NCBI RefSeq assembly: GCF_014083945.1
Contig: NZ_CP046444.1
Location: 124,001-188,000 of the forward strand
DNA length: 64,000 nucleotides
Direction of reading: 5' to 3'
From: Granulicella sp. 5B5
GTDB lineage: Bacteria; Acidobacteriota; Terriglobia; Terriglobales; Acidobacteriaceae
Made by a program: the position numbers and the translations under genes. The first letter of the stretch is position 1; each line of letters begins with the position of its first letter. The notes beneath the pieces were generated by a model. The model worked only from the letters and a program-made list of their open reading frames with translations, was not told the origin of the DNA and did no database searches. Shown piece after piece: positions 1-9,294 of the stretch.

Positions 1-2021
1 ACACCCTGGGTTCCACCGAGCGAGAACTGGATACCCGCGACCCCGGTGGTGAGGTCCACTTGGCGAACAGCGCCAGCCCCGTTGAGGCCAACAAAGGCTT
101 GGGTCCCGTCCGTGGACAGCGCCAGACGAGTGGGCTCGCTACCAACGAAGATCGTGCGCCGGATGGAGCCGGTGACGGGGTCGATGCCTACGAGACTGTT
201 GCCGAGTCCCTGGCCGCCGGTTCCAGCGATGGTGGCATAGAGCAGGCCATCTGTCGTGTTGTAGGCGAGATCGTTGATCGGCAGTGCGAGGTAGGTATTG
301 AATCCCGCTGTTGCCGAAGCCTGCCCCATGTTTTCGGGCGTCGCGATGCTGATGGTAGCGTCGCCGGGTACGGACAGATCCGAAGATGGAATCACAGCGG
401 TCATGCTGCTGCTTGAGGTATAGGTGGTCACCAGCGGCGTGCCGTTCCATAGGACCACGCTGTCTGGGAAGAAGCCAGAGCCATAAAGGGTGATCGTCGT
501 ATCGGGACTGCCCAGCGCAGCGGAGCCTGGGTTGGTGGTGAAGGTGGCTGATGGATTGATGACGTTGATGGATGCGGGCTGGGAACGGACCGCCGCACCG
601 CCGGTGACGGTCGCCGGGTTGGTGACGTAGATCTGCTCGACGCCGGTTTGATAAAGAATTTGCGAGCTGATCGTGGTGACGATCTGCGTGCCGGTCTGCG
701 AAACGACAGGCAGAGTGTAGCCGTTGAAGGCCACGGTCGCAGTCGCGGCAAAGTTCGAACCCGTGATCGTGATGTTGGTGGAGGTGGTGGTTCCCGATGG
801 GGGAATCTGAATGTAGTTCGGGCTGACGCCGGTGATCGCTGGAGGAGCGACAACCGGTAGTGCGAGCGCAGCGCTGCTGCCTGCGTTGGGGGCTGGATTG
901 CCGACCGTAATCTGAGCTGTGCCGGCTGTTGCCAAGTCAGTCGCCGGTACAGAAGCCCTGAGCGAGGTCGAGCTGACGTAGGTGGTAGGAAGAGCCGTGC
1001 CGTTCCAGGAGACAGTGGAGTTTGCGATGAAGCCGGTTCCCGTCAGCGTGATGCCCGTGGCGGAGGTGCCCTGCACCAGGCTTGCGGGCGTGACGGCGGT
1101 CAGTACAGGCGCCGGACTGTTCACGGGGAAAGAGACGCTCGGAGAGGCAATAGGGAATGGAGTTGGGTTTTGTACGCTCACTGACGCGGTTCGCGCGTTG
1201 GCAACGGAGGAGGCTGGAACCTGGGCCGTAAGAGATGTCGCGCTCACGAACGTCGTTGTCAGCGCGTTGCCGTCTAACTGCACCACGGAGTTTGAAGAGA
1301 AGTTGGTTCCCGTCACGGTCAAGGTCGTGAGGCCCGAGCCGGCCTGCACTGAGGCGGGAGAGAGCGAAGAGATCGCTGGTACTGCGTAGACGGTCTCGGC
1401 CGCGGGCTGAGTATCGGAGCCTCCGGGGCCGGGATTGCTGACCGTCACTTGCGCGGTGCTGGCGGTCGCGACATCAGCAGCGGTGAGCGTGACGGCCAAT
1501 GTGCCTGTGCTGAAGAACGCCGTGGGCCGGGCCGAACCGTTCCATTTGACGACAGAGTTCGACTCAAAGCCGCTGCCGCTTATGGTGAGCGTCGCAGCAG
1601 ATCCAGCGGGAATGGAGGTGGGCGAGACGGAACTTACCGCTGGGGTAGGGCTCGTCACCGAAAAGCTGATCGCCGTGGACGACCCGCCGCCAGGGCTGGG
1701 ATTGTTGACGGTTATGGAGACGCTTTCACCCGCGGAGAGGGCCGATGCGGGCACCTGCGCCTGGACCGAGGTCGCGCTGACATAGGTGGTCGAAAGGACC
1801 GTGCCGTTGAAGGTGATCGAGGAAGAGGCAACGAAACCGGAGCCGGTCACGGTGAGCGTCTGCGAGGCAGCACCCGCGGTGACGCTGGCAGGTGACACAG
1901 CAGTTACGGCAGGAACGGGATTATCTTGAGTCGGTTGAACCACGGTGTTCCCGGACCCGGCGCAACCAGTTTGAAGCAGAAGAATAGAAACAAGGGAGAA
2001 AGCAAGAGTGATTCGACGCAC
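1..2021 (-). CDS. IPT/TIG-repeat surface lipoprotein with beta-propeller (3' end outside window)
   Basis: The minus frame is open from a GTG at 2021 to the window edge (about 673 codons), so the C-terminus is missing. The GTG follows a GGAG 5 nt upstream, which decides this start. Residues 1-20 form a signal peptide ending in a lipobox (LLLQTGC), predicting an outer-membrane lipoprotein. Six repeats of roughly 85 residues follow. Each has an SP-S--G hinge, an LT-TGSGF strand, a NG turn and a V--P---L end, as in IPT/TIG immunoglobulin-like domains. The last part seen (LAYNTTDGLLYATIAG, then VTGSIRRTIFVG) resembles YVTN-type beta-propeller blades. IPT/TIG proteins usually act in adhesion or glycan binding; the ligand here is unknown. 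Plus-strand readings here are shadows of this repeat-rich gene. Confidence 0.85.
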   Translation of the reverse strand, partial: MRRITLAFSLVSILLLQTGCAGSGNTVVQPTQDNPVPAVTAVSPASVTAGAASQTLTVTGSGFVASSSITFNGTVLSTTYVSATSVQAQVPASALSAGESVSITVNNPSPGGGSSTAISFSVTSPTPAVSSVSPTSIPAGSAATLTISGSGFESNSVVKWNGSARPTAFFSTGTLAVTLTAADVATASTAQVTVSNPGPGGSDTQPAAETVYAVPAISSLSPASVQAGSGLTTLTVTGTNFSSNSVVQLDGNALTTTFVSATSLTAQVPASSVANARTASVSVQNPTPFPIASPSVSFPVNSPAPVLTAVTPASLVQGTSATGITLTGTGFIANSTVSWNGTALPTTYVSSTSLRASVPATDLATAGTAQITVGNPAPNAGSSAALALPVVAPPAITGVSPNYIQIPPSGTTTSTNITITGSNFAATATVAFNGYTLPVVSQTGTQIVTTISSQILYQTGVEQIYVTNPATVTGGAAVRSQPASINVINPSATFTTNPGSAALGSPDTTITLYGSGFFPDSVVLWNGTPLVTTYTSSSSMTAVIPSSDLSVPGDATISIATPENMGQASATAGFNTYLALPINDLAYNTTDGLLYATIAGTGGQGLGNSLVGIDPVTGSIRRTIFVGSEPTRLALSTDGTQAFVGLNGAGAVRQVDLTTGVAGIQFSLGGTQG

Positions 2022-2218
2022 GAAGGCTCCATGAATCGTCCCCTGCTTTGTGAGACATGGGTAGGCGATTGCGTTGGGATTATGTTGAAGACTTCGCGAA
2101 TGTAACAAACTATTTGAAGGAGATGCACTGATTAGGGGAGTTGATCAAGGAATTTCATACAGTGGGCCGAGGCCGAGGATAAATAAATCCATGATCTAGC
2201 TGAATACAGCGTGGCCGC

Positions 2219-2881
2219 TTATGAGGTGGCGAGGGCTTTGATGTCTTTGTTCTCGAGGATGGGTTTGGGCGCGCCGGTGAGAGCGGTGTGGATCATGGCG
2301 CGGGCGAGGTCCTGCAGGGTGCAGCCCTGGTTGGGGAAGAGCTTGATCAGAACAGGGAAGAGTGCCGCAAAGATGCGGTAGTAGGAGCGGACGTTTCGCT
2401 GGCCGGGCATGGGCTTCATGAAGCCGGGGCGGAGGTTGACCTCGTGGGCGAAGCCGAGGGTGGCGAGGGCGTTTTCGGTGCGGCCTTTGACTCGCGCCCA
2501 CATGATGCGGCCTTTTTCGGTGCTGTCGGTCTGCGCGCCGGAGATGAAGCAGAAGGTCATCTGCGGATTGAGCGCGAGGAGCGTTGCGGCAAAGTGGAGA
2601 GTGATGTCGTAGGTGATGTGGGTGTAGTCGGGCTCGGACATGCCGGCGGAGCTGATGCCGGCGCAGTAGAAGCAGGCGTCGTAGCCGGAGAGTTGGTCCG
2701 TGACGGCTTCGAGGTGCATGAAGTCCGGGACGAGGAGCTCGCGGAGTTTGGGGTGGGCGAGGTCGAAGTGCTTGCGGTTGACGATGAGTACCTGCTCGAT
2801 GGCTGGGTTCTGGAGACATTCGAGGAGGACGCCTTCGCCGACGAGGCCGGTGGCTCCGGTGAGGATGATTTTGAGGGGCAT
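2219..2881 (-). CDS. NAD(P)-binding Rossmann-fold protein (atypical short-chain / HTATIP2-like)
   Basis: This 220-aa cytosolic protein begins with a dinucleotide-binding Rossmann motif (TGATGLVGEGVL, residues 9-20) followed by a hydrophobic strand ending in NRK. Later segments (FYCAGISSAG, CFISGAQTDS, WARVKGRTE) match the YbjT/HTATIP2-like group of atypical short-chain dehydrogenases. The classical YxxxK pair is not evident; K/R-x-K near WARVKGR occupies the usual region. Length is normal for the group. It is divergently placed from the GH3 gene. A role as oxidoreductase or NADPH sensor is inference; substrate unknown. Confidence 0.75.
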   Translation of the reverse strand: MPLKIILTGATGLVGEGVLLECLQNPAIEQVLIVNRKHFDLAHPKLRELLVPDFMHLEAVTDQLSGYDACFYCAGISSAGMSEPDYTHITYDITLHFAATLLALNPQMTFCFISGAQTDSTEKGRIMWARVKGRTENALATLGFAHEVNLRPGFMKPMPGQRNVRSYYRIFAALFPVLIKLFPNQGCTLQDLARAMIHTALTGAPKPILENKDIKALATS

Positions 2882-3058
2882 GTGGGCCTTTGTGGTGGGT
2901 CAATTTGTTGAGGTTCGACCCGTTATCAAAACTGTACGCTAATGGACCTGCTCCGCAGGCGCGCCATGCAGGCTGTGGAGAAGTTATAGCGGAATGCGAT
3001 AGGCTTCTGTCGACGCACTGCAGACCTATCTCGTGTGCTGAACGGAGAGATGCGACTT

Positions 3059-5266
3059 ATGACGACCCGCCGGACCGAATGGCTGCGTGTCTGCCTTGGC
3101 ATCGTAGTGTTGGTGTTGATGGGCGGAGCGCGCATTCTGATTGCGCAGGCGACAGTGCCCACCTATGCGAATCCCAATGCCGATCCCGAGGCGCGGATCA
3201 CCGATCTGCTCGCGCATATGACGATTGACGAGAAGATCCATGCGCTTAGTACCGATCCGTCTGTACCACGGCTTGGTATCGTCGGGACGGGGCATGTTGA
3301 GGGGTTGCACGGTCTCGCCCTCGGTGGGCCGGGCCATTGGGAGGGCAGGCTCAATCAAGCGGTGGTTTTGACCACGCAGTTTCCGCAGTCCCGTGGTCTG
3401 GGACAAACATGGGACCCTGCGTTGATCCAGCAAGCTGCCGCGCAAGAGGCGCTGGAGACCCGGTTTGCATGGCAGAAGTATCGGCGGGGTGGGTTGGTTG
3501 TGCGTGCGCCTAATGCCGATCTCAGCCGCGATCCGCGCTGGGGGCGCAGCGAGGAGAGCTATGGCGAAGACCCCTTTCTGGTGGGCACGCTTGCTACAGC
3601 TTTCACGCGAGGTTTGCAAGGCAACGATCCTCATGTGTGGGAGACGGCCTCGCTGCTGAAGCACTTTCTTGCGAACAGCAATGAAGACAATCGCGATGGC
3701 TCGTCCTCCAACTTCGATACGCGGCTGTTTCATGAGTACTATGCGGTGCCGTTTCGGATGGCGATTGAAGACGGCCATGCGAATGCGATGATGACTTCAT
3801 ACAACGCCTGGAACGGCGTGCCGATGGCGGCAAATCCGGTACTGCGCAGTGTGGTGATGGCGGACTGGCACTTTGACGGCATCCTTTGCACCGATGCAGG
3901 CGCGCTGACCAACATGGTGACGCATCACCACACGTACGCAGATCTTCCAACGGCCGCCGCAGCGGCGATCCATGCGGGGATCAACCAGTTTCTGGATAAG
4001 TATGACGCGCCGGTCCACGAGGCACTTGCACAGGGCCTTATCACCGAAGCCGATATCGACCGGAACCTTCGCGGCGTGTATCGCGTGATGCTGCGGCTCG
4101 GTGTCTTCGATTCCGATGACCACTCGCCATACGCGAGTATCGGTGTCGGTAGCGGGATTGAAGGCGACCCTTGGAATGCTGCTTCGGCGCGGGCGCTGGT
4201 CCGCAAGGTGACGGACGAGTCCATCGTTCTGCTGAAGAACGATCACAACACGCTGCCGCTGGACGCGGCAAAGACGCAGTCGATTGCCGTGATTGGGCCA
4301 TGGGCGGATACGGTGGCGCTGGACTGGTACAGCGGGACGCCGCCGCGCGTGGTGACACCGCTTGAGGGGATTCGTCTGCGGGTCCCGAACGCCAAGGTGA
4401 GCTTCAGCGATGGCAAGGATGCTGCCGCGGCTGCGGCGCTTGCGGCGAAGTCGCAGATGGCGATTGTGATTGTGGGCAATCATCCTACGTGCAATGCGGG
4501 GTGGAACGTGTGCGCTTCTCCCAGCGAAGGCAAGGAGGCCATCGACCGTAAGAGTCTTACGCTGGAGGATGAGGCGCTCGTTGAGCGTGTGCTTGCGGCG
4601 AACCCGAACACGATTGTGGTTTTGCAAACCAGCTTTCCTTACACGACGAACTGGACGCAGGAGCATGCGCCCGCGATTGTGCAGATAACGCACAACAGTG
4701 AGGAGCAGGGCAATGCGCTGGCGGATGTCCTGTTCGGAAGCTATGACCCTGCCGGTCGACTTACGCAGACGTGGCCTGCGAGCCTGGACCAGTTGCCGCC
4801 GATGATGGACTACGATCTGCGCCATGGCCGCACGTATCTGTACTCAAAGCAGAAGCCTCTGTATCCGTTTGGATTTGGCCTCAGTTATACCCGTTTCAGC
4901 TACAGCGACCTTCGCGTGGAGCAGCACGGCGACATGGTCCATATTCATGTTTCAGTGGCAAATACTGGTGGCAAAGACGGAGACGAAGTGGTGCAGATCT
5001 ATGCTGCGCATCAAGGCTCGGCGGTGTCGCGGCCACTGGAAGAGCTGGTGGCGTTCAAACGTGTGCCAATTGAACGTGGTCAGACTCAAAGCGTTGAGTT
5101 CGATGTGCCGTTGTCGCGGCTCGCTTACTGGGACGAGGCGTCGAAACGATTCGTGGTCGAGCGGGACCGGGTGGAGTTTCGCGCGGCGGCTTCGTCCGCT
5201 GACATTCGTCTGCGGAAGGTCATCGCCATCGAGCCAGAGGCGAACGCGCTGATTACTGGACGGTGA
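3059..5266 (+). CDS. Secreted glycoside hydrolase family 3 (beta-glucosidase/beta-xylosidase)
   Basis: The protein is 735 aa from ATG 3059, chosen because GGAGAG lies 9 nt upstream; GTG 3035 and ATG 3050 are alternatives. A signal peptide covers about residues 1-28. The GH3 N-terminal barrel contains the classic DPRWGRSEESYGEDP segment and the nucleophile region GILCTDAGAL (Asp279). A GH3 C-terminal sandwich (SIVLLKN, AVIGPWAD) and a C-terminal fibronectin-III-like domain (VANTGGKDGDEVVQIY) follow. GH3 enzymes release terminal beta-linked glucose or xylose from oligosaccharides. The domain set resembles plant-xylan-type GH3 enzymes, so beta-xylosidase or beta-glucosidase activity are both possible. 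It lies near pectin enzymes and its 3' end overlaps the convergent gene by 14 nt. Confidence 0.93.
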   Translation: MTTRRTEWLRVCLGIVVLVLMGGARILIAQATVPTYANPNADPEARITDLLAHMTIDEKIHALSTDPSVPRLGIVGTGHVEGLHGLALGGPGHWEGRLNQAVVLTTQFPQSRGLGQTWDPALIQQAAAQEALETRFAWQKYRRGGLVVRAPNADLSRDPRWGRSEESYGEDPFLVGTLATAFTRGLQGNDPHVWETASLLKHFLANSNEDNRDGSSSNFDTRLFHEYYAVPFRMAIEDGHANAMMTSYNAWNGVPMAANPVLRSVVMADWHFDGILCTDAGALTNMVTHHHTYADLPTAAAAAIHAGINQFLDKYDAPVHEALAQGLITEADIDRNLRGVYRVMLRLGVFDSDDHSPYASIGVGSGIEGDPWNAASARALVRKVTDESIVLLKNDHNTLPLDAAKTQSIAVIGPWADTVALDWYSGTPPRVVTPLEGIRLRVPNAKVSFSDGKDAAAAAALAAKSQMAIVIVGNHPTCNAGWNVCASPSEGKEAIDRKSLTLEDEALVERVLAANPNTIVVLQTSFPYTTNWTQEHAPAIVQITHNSEEQGNALADVLFGSYDPAGRLTQTWPASLDQLPPMMDYDLRHGRTYLYSKQKPLYPFGFGLSYTRFSYSDLRVEQHGDMVHIHVSVANTGGKDGDEVVQIYAAHQGSAVSRPLEELVAFKRVPIERGQTQSVEFDVPLSRLAYWDEASKRFVVERDRVEFRAAASSADIRLRKVIAIEPEANALITGR

Positions 5267-5849
5267 GGTTGGCGTCGAAGTCGACGACGAGGGCGTCGCC
5301 GTCGACCTGCATGGAGAGGACTTTGAGGTTGGTGAGCTGGATGTTGTAGCCGGTGCTTTGCGTGGAGGTCTGGACGAGCTTGCGGACCATGTCGGCTACG
5401 TTGACGCGCATCTTTTGCGGAAGCTTGCCGCTGAGGAAGGGGACGAGGAAGAAGTCGAGTTCCTTGTTGTTGGAGAGCTTTTCGATGCGGGCGTCGCGGA
5501 AGCCGAGGAACTCGCCCTGGGCGTCGGGGACGACGGAGACGTCGGCTTCGGTACGGAAGTCGAGGCCGAGGCAGGCGTGGCCCATGCGGGCGCCGAGCTT
5601 GGCCTGGGATTTGACGTGGATGATGATGCGGTCGTCCTTGAAGCTGACCTTGGGGTCGGAGGCGTAGGCGTAGCAGCCGTCGCCGGGCTTGCCGCGGAAG
5701 TAGTAGCGGCCGTCGGGTGAGTTGAAGAGCTGCTGGTTCAGCGTGCGTTCGAGGGCGCTGGAGGAGATGCGGATCTCGATGGCGTGGGCGGAGGCGGTTG
5801 CGAGGGAGAGTAGAAGCAGCAGAAGAGCCAGGGCCGGGCGGCGTATCAT
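5253..5849 (-). CDS. Hypothetical secreted protein
   Basis: This 198-aa protein starts at ATG 5849; a longer reading to 5909 adds residues upstream of a clear signal peptide (MIRRPALALLLLLLSLATAS, cleaved near AHA). The mature part contains paired cysteines (GDGCYAY and GHACLGLD) and alternating beta-strand-like hydrophobics (IIIHVKSQ, ADVSVVPD, ALVVDFDANLTV). This suggests a beta-rich periplasmic or surface domain. I do not recognise a characterised family. It converges with the GH3 gene and shares 14 nt with its end. Function unknown. Confidence 0.75.
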   Translation of the reverse strand: MIRRPALALLLLLLSLATASAHAIEIRISSSALERTLNQQLFNSPDGRYYFRGKPGDGCYAYASDPKVSFKDDRIIIHVKSQAKLGARMGHACLGLDFRTEADVSVVPDAQGEFLGFRDARIEKLSNNKELDFFLVPFLSGKLPQKMRVNVADMVRKLVQTSTQSTGYNIQLTNLKVLSMQVDGDALVVDFDANLTVQ

Positions 5850-5986
5850 GCAAAAAGGATACCCGTCAGTCCATTTTCCTGTTGCGTATATCCGAGCGAC
5901 AAGATCCATCCTCCTTGCATCCTTTCCATGCCTGTCCTGTGATTAGAGGCTGCCATCGCATTTTTCTCTAGGGTGTAGTTCGCATC

Positions 5987-6075
5987 TATATGTCGCGCCT
6001 TCAGCGCTCAGGACTGCGATTGGCCGATTCCCTAGGCCTTCGGCCTAGGCTGATATATGTCGCGCCTTTGGCGCT
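5987..6075. repeat. Intergenic repeat cluster: two 22-bp direct repeats flanking a palindrome
   Basis: Two 22-bp copies beginning TATATGTCGCGCCT lie at 5987-6008 and 6054-6075 and match at 20 of 22 positions. Each contains a GC-rich inverted repeat (GCGCC-TTT-GGCGC in the second). Between them at 6031-6049 is a perfect palindrome, CCTAGGCC-TTC-GGCCTAGG (8-bp stem). The cluster occupies the 389-bp space between a hypothetical gene and the pectinesterase; no coding sequence was seen in this space. It may be part of a dispersed family, a transcription regulator site, or a terminator/processing hairpin. Confidence 0.7.
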
Positions 6076-6238
6076 GAAAAGCGAGCGGCTATCCTTTGAG
6101 AGAAATGCTCTAACTGATGAGTAACGAAGAGGTTACTGGTTGGCTAGAGGACTTCTGCGCTGGACGATGGTTGCCAGATTCCTGTATACAGTTTGGGTAA
6201 TCAGTCTGACTTATTCTGGTTTTGGACAGGGCCCGGTG

Positions 6239-7264
6239 ATGCGATTTAGGGAATGTGTGGTTCGGCGGATGGCCGTGATGGCTGGGGTGGCGGTGGTGTG
6301 TACGGTCGCGTATGCGGAGCGGCCAGTGGTGAGCGTGCCGAGAGACTTTAAGACGGTGCAGGCGGCGGTGGATGCGGCTCCGGCGGGGGGCAGCATTATT
6401 TTGATTGCGCCGGGTGTGTATCGCGAGAAGCTGCATATTACGACCAACGGGATTGAGCTGAAGGGGACGGGCAAGAGCCCGGAGAAGGTGGTGCTGACGT
6501 GGGACGATGGCGCTCGCTATGTGGGCGGGACGAAGAACTCGGGCAGCGTGAATGTGACCGCGGATGACTTTACGGCGGAGAACCTGACGATCCAGAACGA
6601 CTTTGAGCGGACCCATGACAGGAGCGAGGAGGGGTCGCAGGCGGTGGCGCTGATGATGACGGGCGACCGCGAGGTGCTGCGGCATGTGCGGCTGCTGGGG
6701 TATCAGGACACGCTGTATGCGAACAGCAAGACGTGCCACAACAGCAGCGATGCGACGGACAAGCCATGCCATGCTTCGCGGCAGCTGTTTGAGGACTGCT
6801 ATATCGAGGGGCACATCGACTTTATCTTCGGCGATGCGAAGGCGGTGTTCGACCACTGCGAGATCCATGCGGTGGCACACCAGATTGTGACGATCACGGC
6901 GCAGAGCCGGCTGTATCCGGAGGAGGACTCGGGTTACCTGTTTCTGCATACGACGATCACAGAGGCCAAGGGCGTAGGGCAGATGTACTTCGGGCGGCCG
7001 TGGCGGCCGTACTCGCGCGTGTATTTTGTGGACACGGTGCTGAAGGATGCGGCGATCACTCCGGTCGGGTGGCTGGAGTGGGGCGGGCGGTTGAAGACGA
7101 GCGACTATGCCGAGTATGGGACAGTCGATGCCGAGGGCAAGCCTGTCGATGTGGGTGAGAGAGTTTCGACCTCGCGGCAGCTGACGAGCGACGAGGCGAA
7201 GGGGCTGAGTGTTGAGACATGGCTGACAGGCACGGACGGCTGGAACCCAGCGTCGGTGCAATAG
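6239..7264 (+). CDS. Secreted pectin methylesterase (CE8)
   Basis: The chosen start ATG 6239 gives 341 aa beginning MRFRECVVRRMAVMAGVAVV, a signal peptide cleaved near AYA-ER. The long reading from 6140 has no signal-like N-terminus. CE8 motifs are all present: GYQDTL (Asp157, acid/base), GHIDFIFGDA (Asp194, nucleophile) and FGRPWRPYSRV (substrate-binding Arg/Trp). The fold is a right-handed parallel beta-helix. The enzyme removes methyl esters from homogalacturonan, exposing it to the polygalacturonase encoded 48 nt downstream, so the two genes probably form one pectin-degrading operon. A 15-residue Cys-containing insertion (around TCHNSSDATDKPCH) lies after the first catalytic motif. Confidence 0.95.
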   Translation: MRFRECVVRRMAVMAGVAVVCTVAYAERPVVSVPRDFKTVQAAVDAAPAGGSIILIAPGVYREKLHITTNGIELKGTGKSPEKVVLTWDDGARYVGGTKNSGSVNVTADDFTAENLTIQNDFERTHDRSEEGSQAVALMMTGDREVLRHVRLLGYQDTLYANSKTCHNSSDATDKPCHASRQLFEDCYIEGHIDFIFGDAKAVFDHCEIHAVAHQIVTITAQSRLYPEEDSGYLFLHTTITEAKGVGQMYFGRPWRPYSRVYFVDTVLKDAAITPVGWLEWGGRLKTSDYAEYGTVDAEGKPVDVGERVSTSRQLTSDEAKGLSVETWLTGTDGWNPASVQ

Positions 7265-7312
7265 TCCATCAGGGGCAGTCGCCTTGTTGACCTGGCTGGA
7301 AGAGAGATAAAA

Positions 7313-8719
7313 ATGAAGCTCCTTGCGACGATTGCAGTGTTTGGGATGGCAGCGGTGACGTTTGCGGCAGAGGGGTTGGCCGCACAGGATATGCGCAGGG
7401 TGACAGAACCGGTGGTTCCGCCGGTGTGCCAGACGCTGAAGGCGGAGCTGATGGCGCCGGGTGGGATTGCCGCTGTCGATGAGCAGAGGCTGGATACGGC
7501 GCGATTGCAGAAGGGTCTCGATGGCTGTGCGCCGGGACATGCTCTGGAACTGGCGAGCGATGGTGAGCACAATGCGTTTTTGTCGGGGCCGATTGAGCTG
7601 CGGACCGGGGTGACGCTGCTGGTGGATAAGGGCGTGACGCTGTACGGCTCGCGCGATCCGAAGGTGTATGAAAAGAGTCCGGGAAGCTGCGGCGTGGTGA
7701 ACGATGAGAAGGCCGGTTGCAGGACGCTGATCGTTGCCGACCATGCGGACGATGCGGGGATCATGGGCGATGGCGTGATCGATGGGCGCGGCGGGGCGAA
7801 GCTGCTGGTGGATGGGAAGGACTCAAGCAAGACGTGGTGGGACCTTGCGGAGGACGCGCGCGGGCACAATGGCCAGAAGGATAGGCGACAGCAGGTGCCT
7901 CGGCTGATTGAGATGAATGCGAGCAACAACTTCACGATCTATCGGATCACGCTGAAGAACTCGGCGAACTTTCATGTGGTGTATCACCATGGGGACGGGT
8001 TTACGGTGTGGGGGCTGAAGATCGATACGCCGAGGAAGGCGCGGAATACGGATGGCGTGGACCCGAGCGCGTCGAAGAACATTACGATTACGCACTCATA
8101 CATTCGCGATGGCGATGACAATATTGCGATCAAGGGCGGCGATGGGCCGGTGACGAACATGACTGTGAGCCACAACCATTTTTACTGGGGGCATGGGATG
8201 TCGATCGGGTCGGAGACGAACGCAGGGGTGAGCGCGATCCGGGTGACGGACCTGTCGCTGGATGGGGACGACGATGCGATCCGGATCAAGTCGAACCCTT
8301 CGCGAGGCGGGCTGGTGCATGACGTGGTGTACGACGATGTGTGCATACGGAACTCGAAGGCGCCGGTGTTTCTGGATACGAACTATAACTATCCCGGCAA
8401 GGCGACGAATTTGTTTCCGGTGTACGAGGAGATCACGCTGCGGAATGTGCGGATCGCTGGCGGTGGGCGGTTTCAGCTGAATGGCTATGACCACACGCAC
8501 CGCATCGGCGTGCGGTTCGACGGCGTGGAGCTTGAGGACCCGCCGGGCGACTACAAGTTTGTGGTAAACCACACGGACGTCACGCTGGGGCCGGGGCCGG
8601 TGAACTTTCCGCTGTCGGGGACGGACTCTACGGTGTCGGGCAAGGCTGGCAAAGGGAAGCTGGCGGGGTGCGCGGCGATGTTTGTGGCGTTTCCTGGAGA
8701 GGCAGGGAATAGGGAGTAG
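7313..8719 (+). CDS. Secreted polygalacturonase (GH28)
   Basis: This 468-aa protein has a signal peptide (MKLLATIAVFGMAAVTFAAE) and an SD-like GGAAGAGAG before ATG 7313. The four GH28 signatures are in order: NTDG (Asp247), DGDDN (Asp268/Asp269), GHGMSIGS (His294) and RIKS (Arg324-Lys326). These build the active site that hydrolyses alpha-1,4-galacturonosyl bonds in de-esterified pectin. It follows the CE8 pectin methylesterase closely and ends 8 nt before a strong hairpin, so it is probably the last gene of a two-gene pectin operon. Exo- or endo-action cannot be told from the sequence. Confidence 0.95.
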   Translation: MKLLATIAVFGMAAVTFAAEGLAAQDMRRVTEPVVPPVCQTLKAELMAPGGIAAVDEQRLDTARLQKGLDGCAPGHALELASDGEHNAFLSGPIELRTGVTLLVDKGVTLYGSRDPKVYEKSPGSCGVVNDEKAGCRTLIVADHADDAGIMGDGVIDGRGGAKLLVDGKDSSKTWWDLAEDARGHNGQKDRRQQVPRLIEMNASNNFTIYRITLKNSANFHVVYHHGDGFTVWGLKIDTPRKARNTDGVDPSASKNITITHSYIRDGDDNIAIKGGDGPVTNMTVSHNHFYWGHGMSIGSETNAGVSAIRVTDLSLDGDDDAIRIKSNPSRGGLVHDVVYDDVCIRNSKAPVFLDTNYNYPGKATNLFPVYEEITLRNVRIAGGGRFQLNGYDHTHRIGVRFDGVELEDPPGDYKFVVNHTDVTLGPGPVNFPLSGTDSTVSGKAGKGKLAGCAAMFVAFPGEAGNRE

Positions 8720-8727
8720 AAAAGCAA

Positions 8728-8753
8728 AAGAGCCTGACATGTGTCAGGCTCTT
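8728..8753. terminator. Bidirectional transcription terminator
   Basis: A perfect 12-bp inverted repeat (AAGAGCCTGACA / TGTCAGGCTCTT, 2-nt centre) sits between convergent genes, the GH28 gene ending at 8719 and the peptidoglycan-binding protein ending at 8782. An A-rich stretch lies on the left and CTTCT on the right, so it could stop transcription from both sides. Confidence 0.85.
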
Positions 8754-8781
8754 CTGCTTGGTGCGGCGATGTTTTGGGGTG

Positions 8782-9180
8782 TTACTTGGAGGCTACGACT
8801 TCATCGGCGGGGGGCTGGGTGGGGCCGAGGCCTAGCTTGATGAGGGCGCGGGAGTCGGGGGTGATCTTAGTCTGCCAGCCGTTGTCGCCCTGGAGCTTTG
8901 CCATCGCGGCGGAGGTTTGCGAATCCCAGACACCGGAAGGCTCGCCGTTGAGGTAGCCCTGCTTGATCAACGCCTGCTGGATCTCAGTGGCGCGTTCGGG
9001 AGCCATGCCGGAGGGCTCATGGAAGTGCGAAGAACGGATGTTCTTGTGATAGCGGGAGCTACTGTGCTTGACGCTGGCGTGGGTGTAGGAGTGCGGGTGC
9101 GTGCTGGCAAAGGCTGGAAGGGTTGCCAGCGCCAGGCCGGCCAGGACGATCTTCGCTATCTTCACTGAGGGAAAACGCAT
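8782..9180 (-). CDS. Secreted peptidoglycan-binding-like protein
   Basis: A 132-aa protein starting at ATG 9180 (GTG 9192 would add four residues). A signal peptide ends near PAFAS. A Ser/His-rich linker (HPHSYTHASVKHSSSRYHK) leads to a C-terminal module with ERATEIQQALIKQGYLNG and GVWDSQTSAAMAKLQ, the pattern of the PG_binding_1 three-helix domain. This domain usually tethers proteins to the cell wall. No catalytic domain is attached, so the role is structural or unknown. Confidence 0.8.
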   Translation of the reverse strand: MRFPSVKIAKIVLAGLALATLPAFASTHPHSYTHASVKHSSSRYHKNIRSSHFHEPSGMAPERATEIQQALIKQGYLNGEPSGVWDSQTSAAMAKLQGDNGWQTKITPDSRALIKLGLGPTQPPADEVVASK

Positions 9181-9294
9181 CTTGCAGGGCACCTCGGGGC
9201 GGGGACTGTGCCAAAGCTGTCAGGCAACTCGTCACAGACTAGTGAATTTGGGAGGATCGCGCAAGTGACTTCTGTTTTCCGGATATAGATATCG

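Noticed and set aside
1-2021. CRISPR-like or DNA-level tandem repeats in the IPT region
   Set aside because: Periodicity is at protein level (about 85 residues); DNA copies are diverged and lie in one open frame.
6110-7744. Long open minus-strand reading of 544 codons
   Set aside because: It is antisense to the pectin methylesterase and GH28 genes, is Arg/His/Leu-rich and has no recognisable motif; a shadow of high-GC coding DNA.
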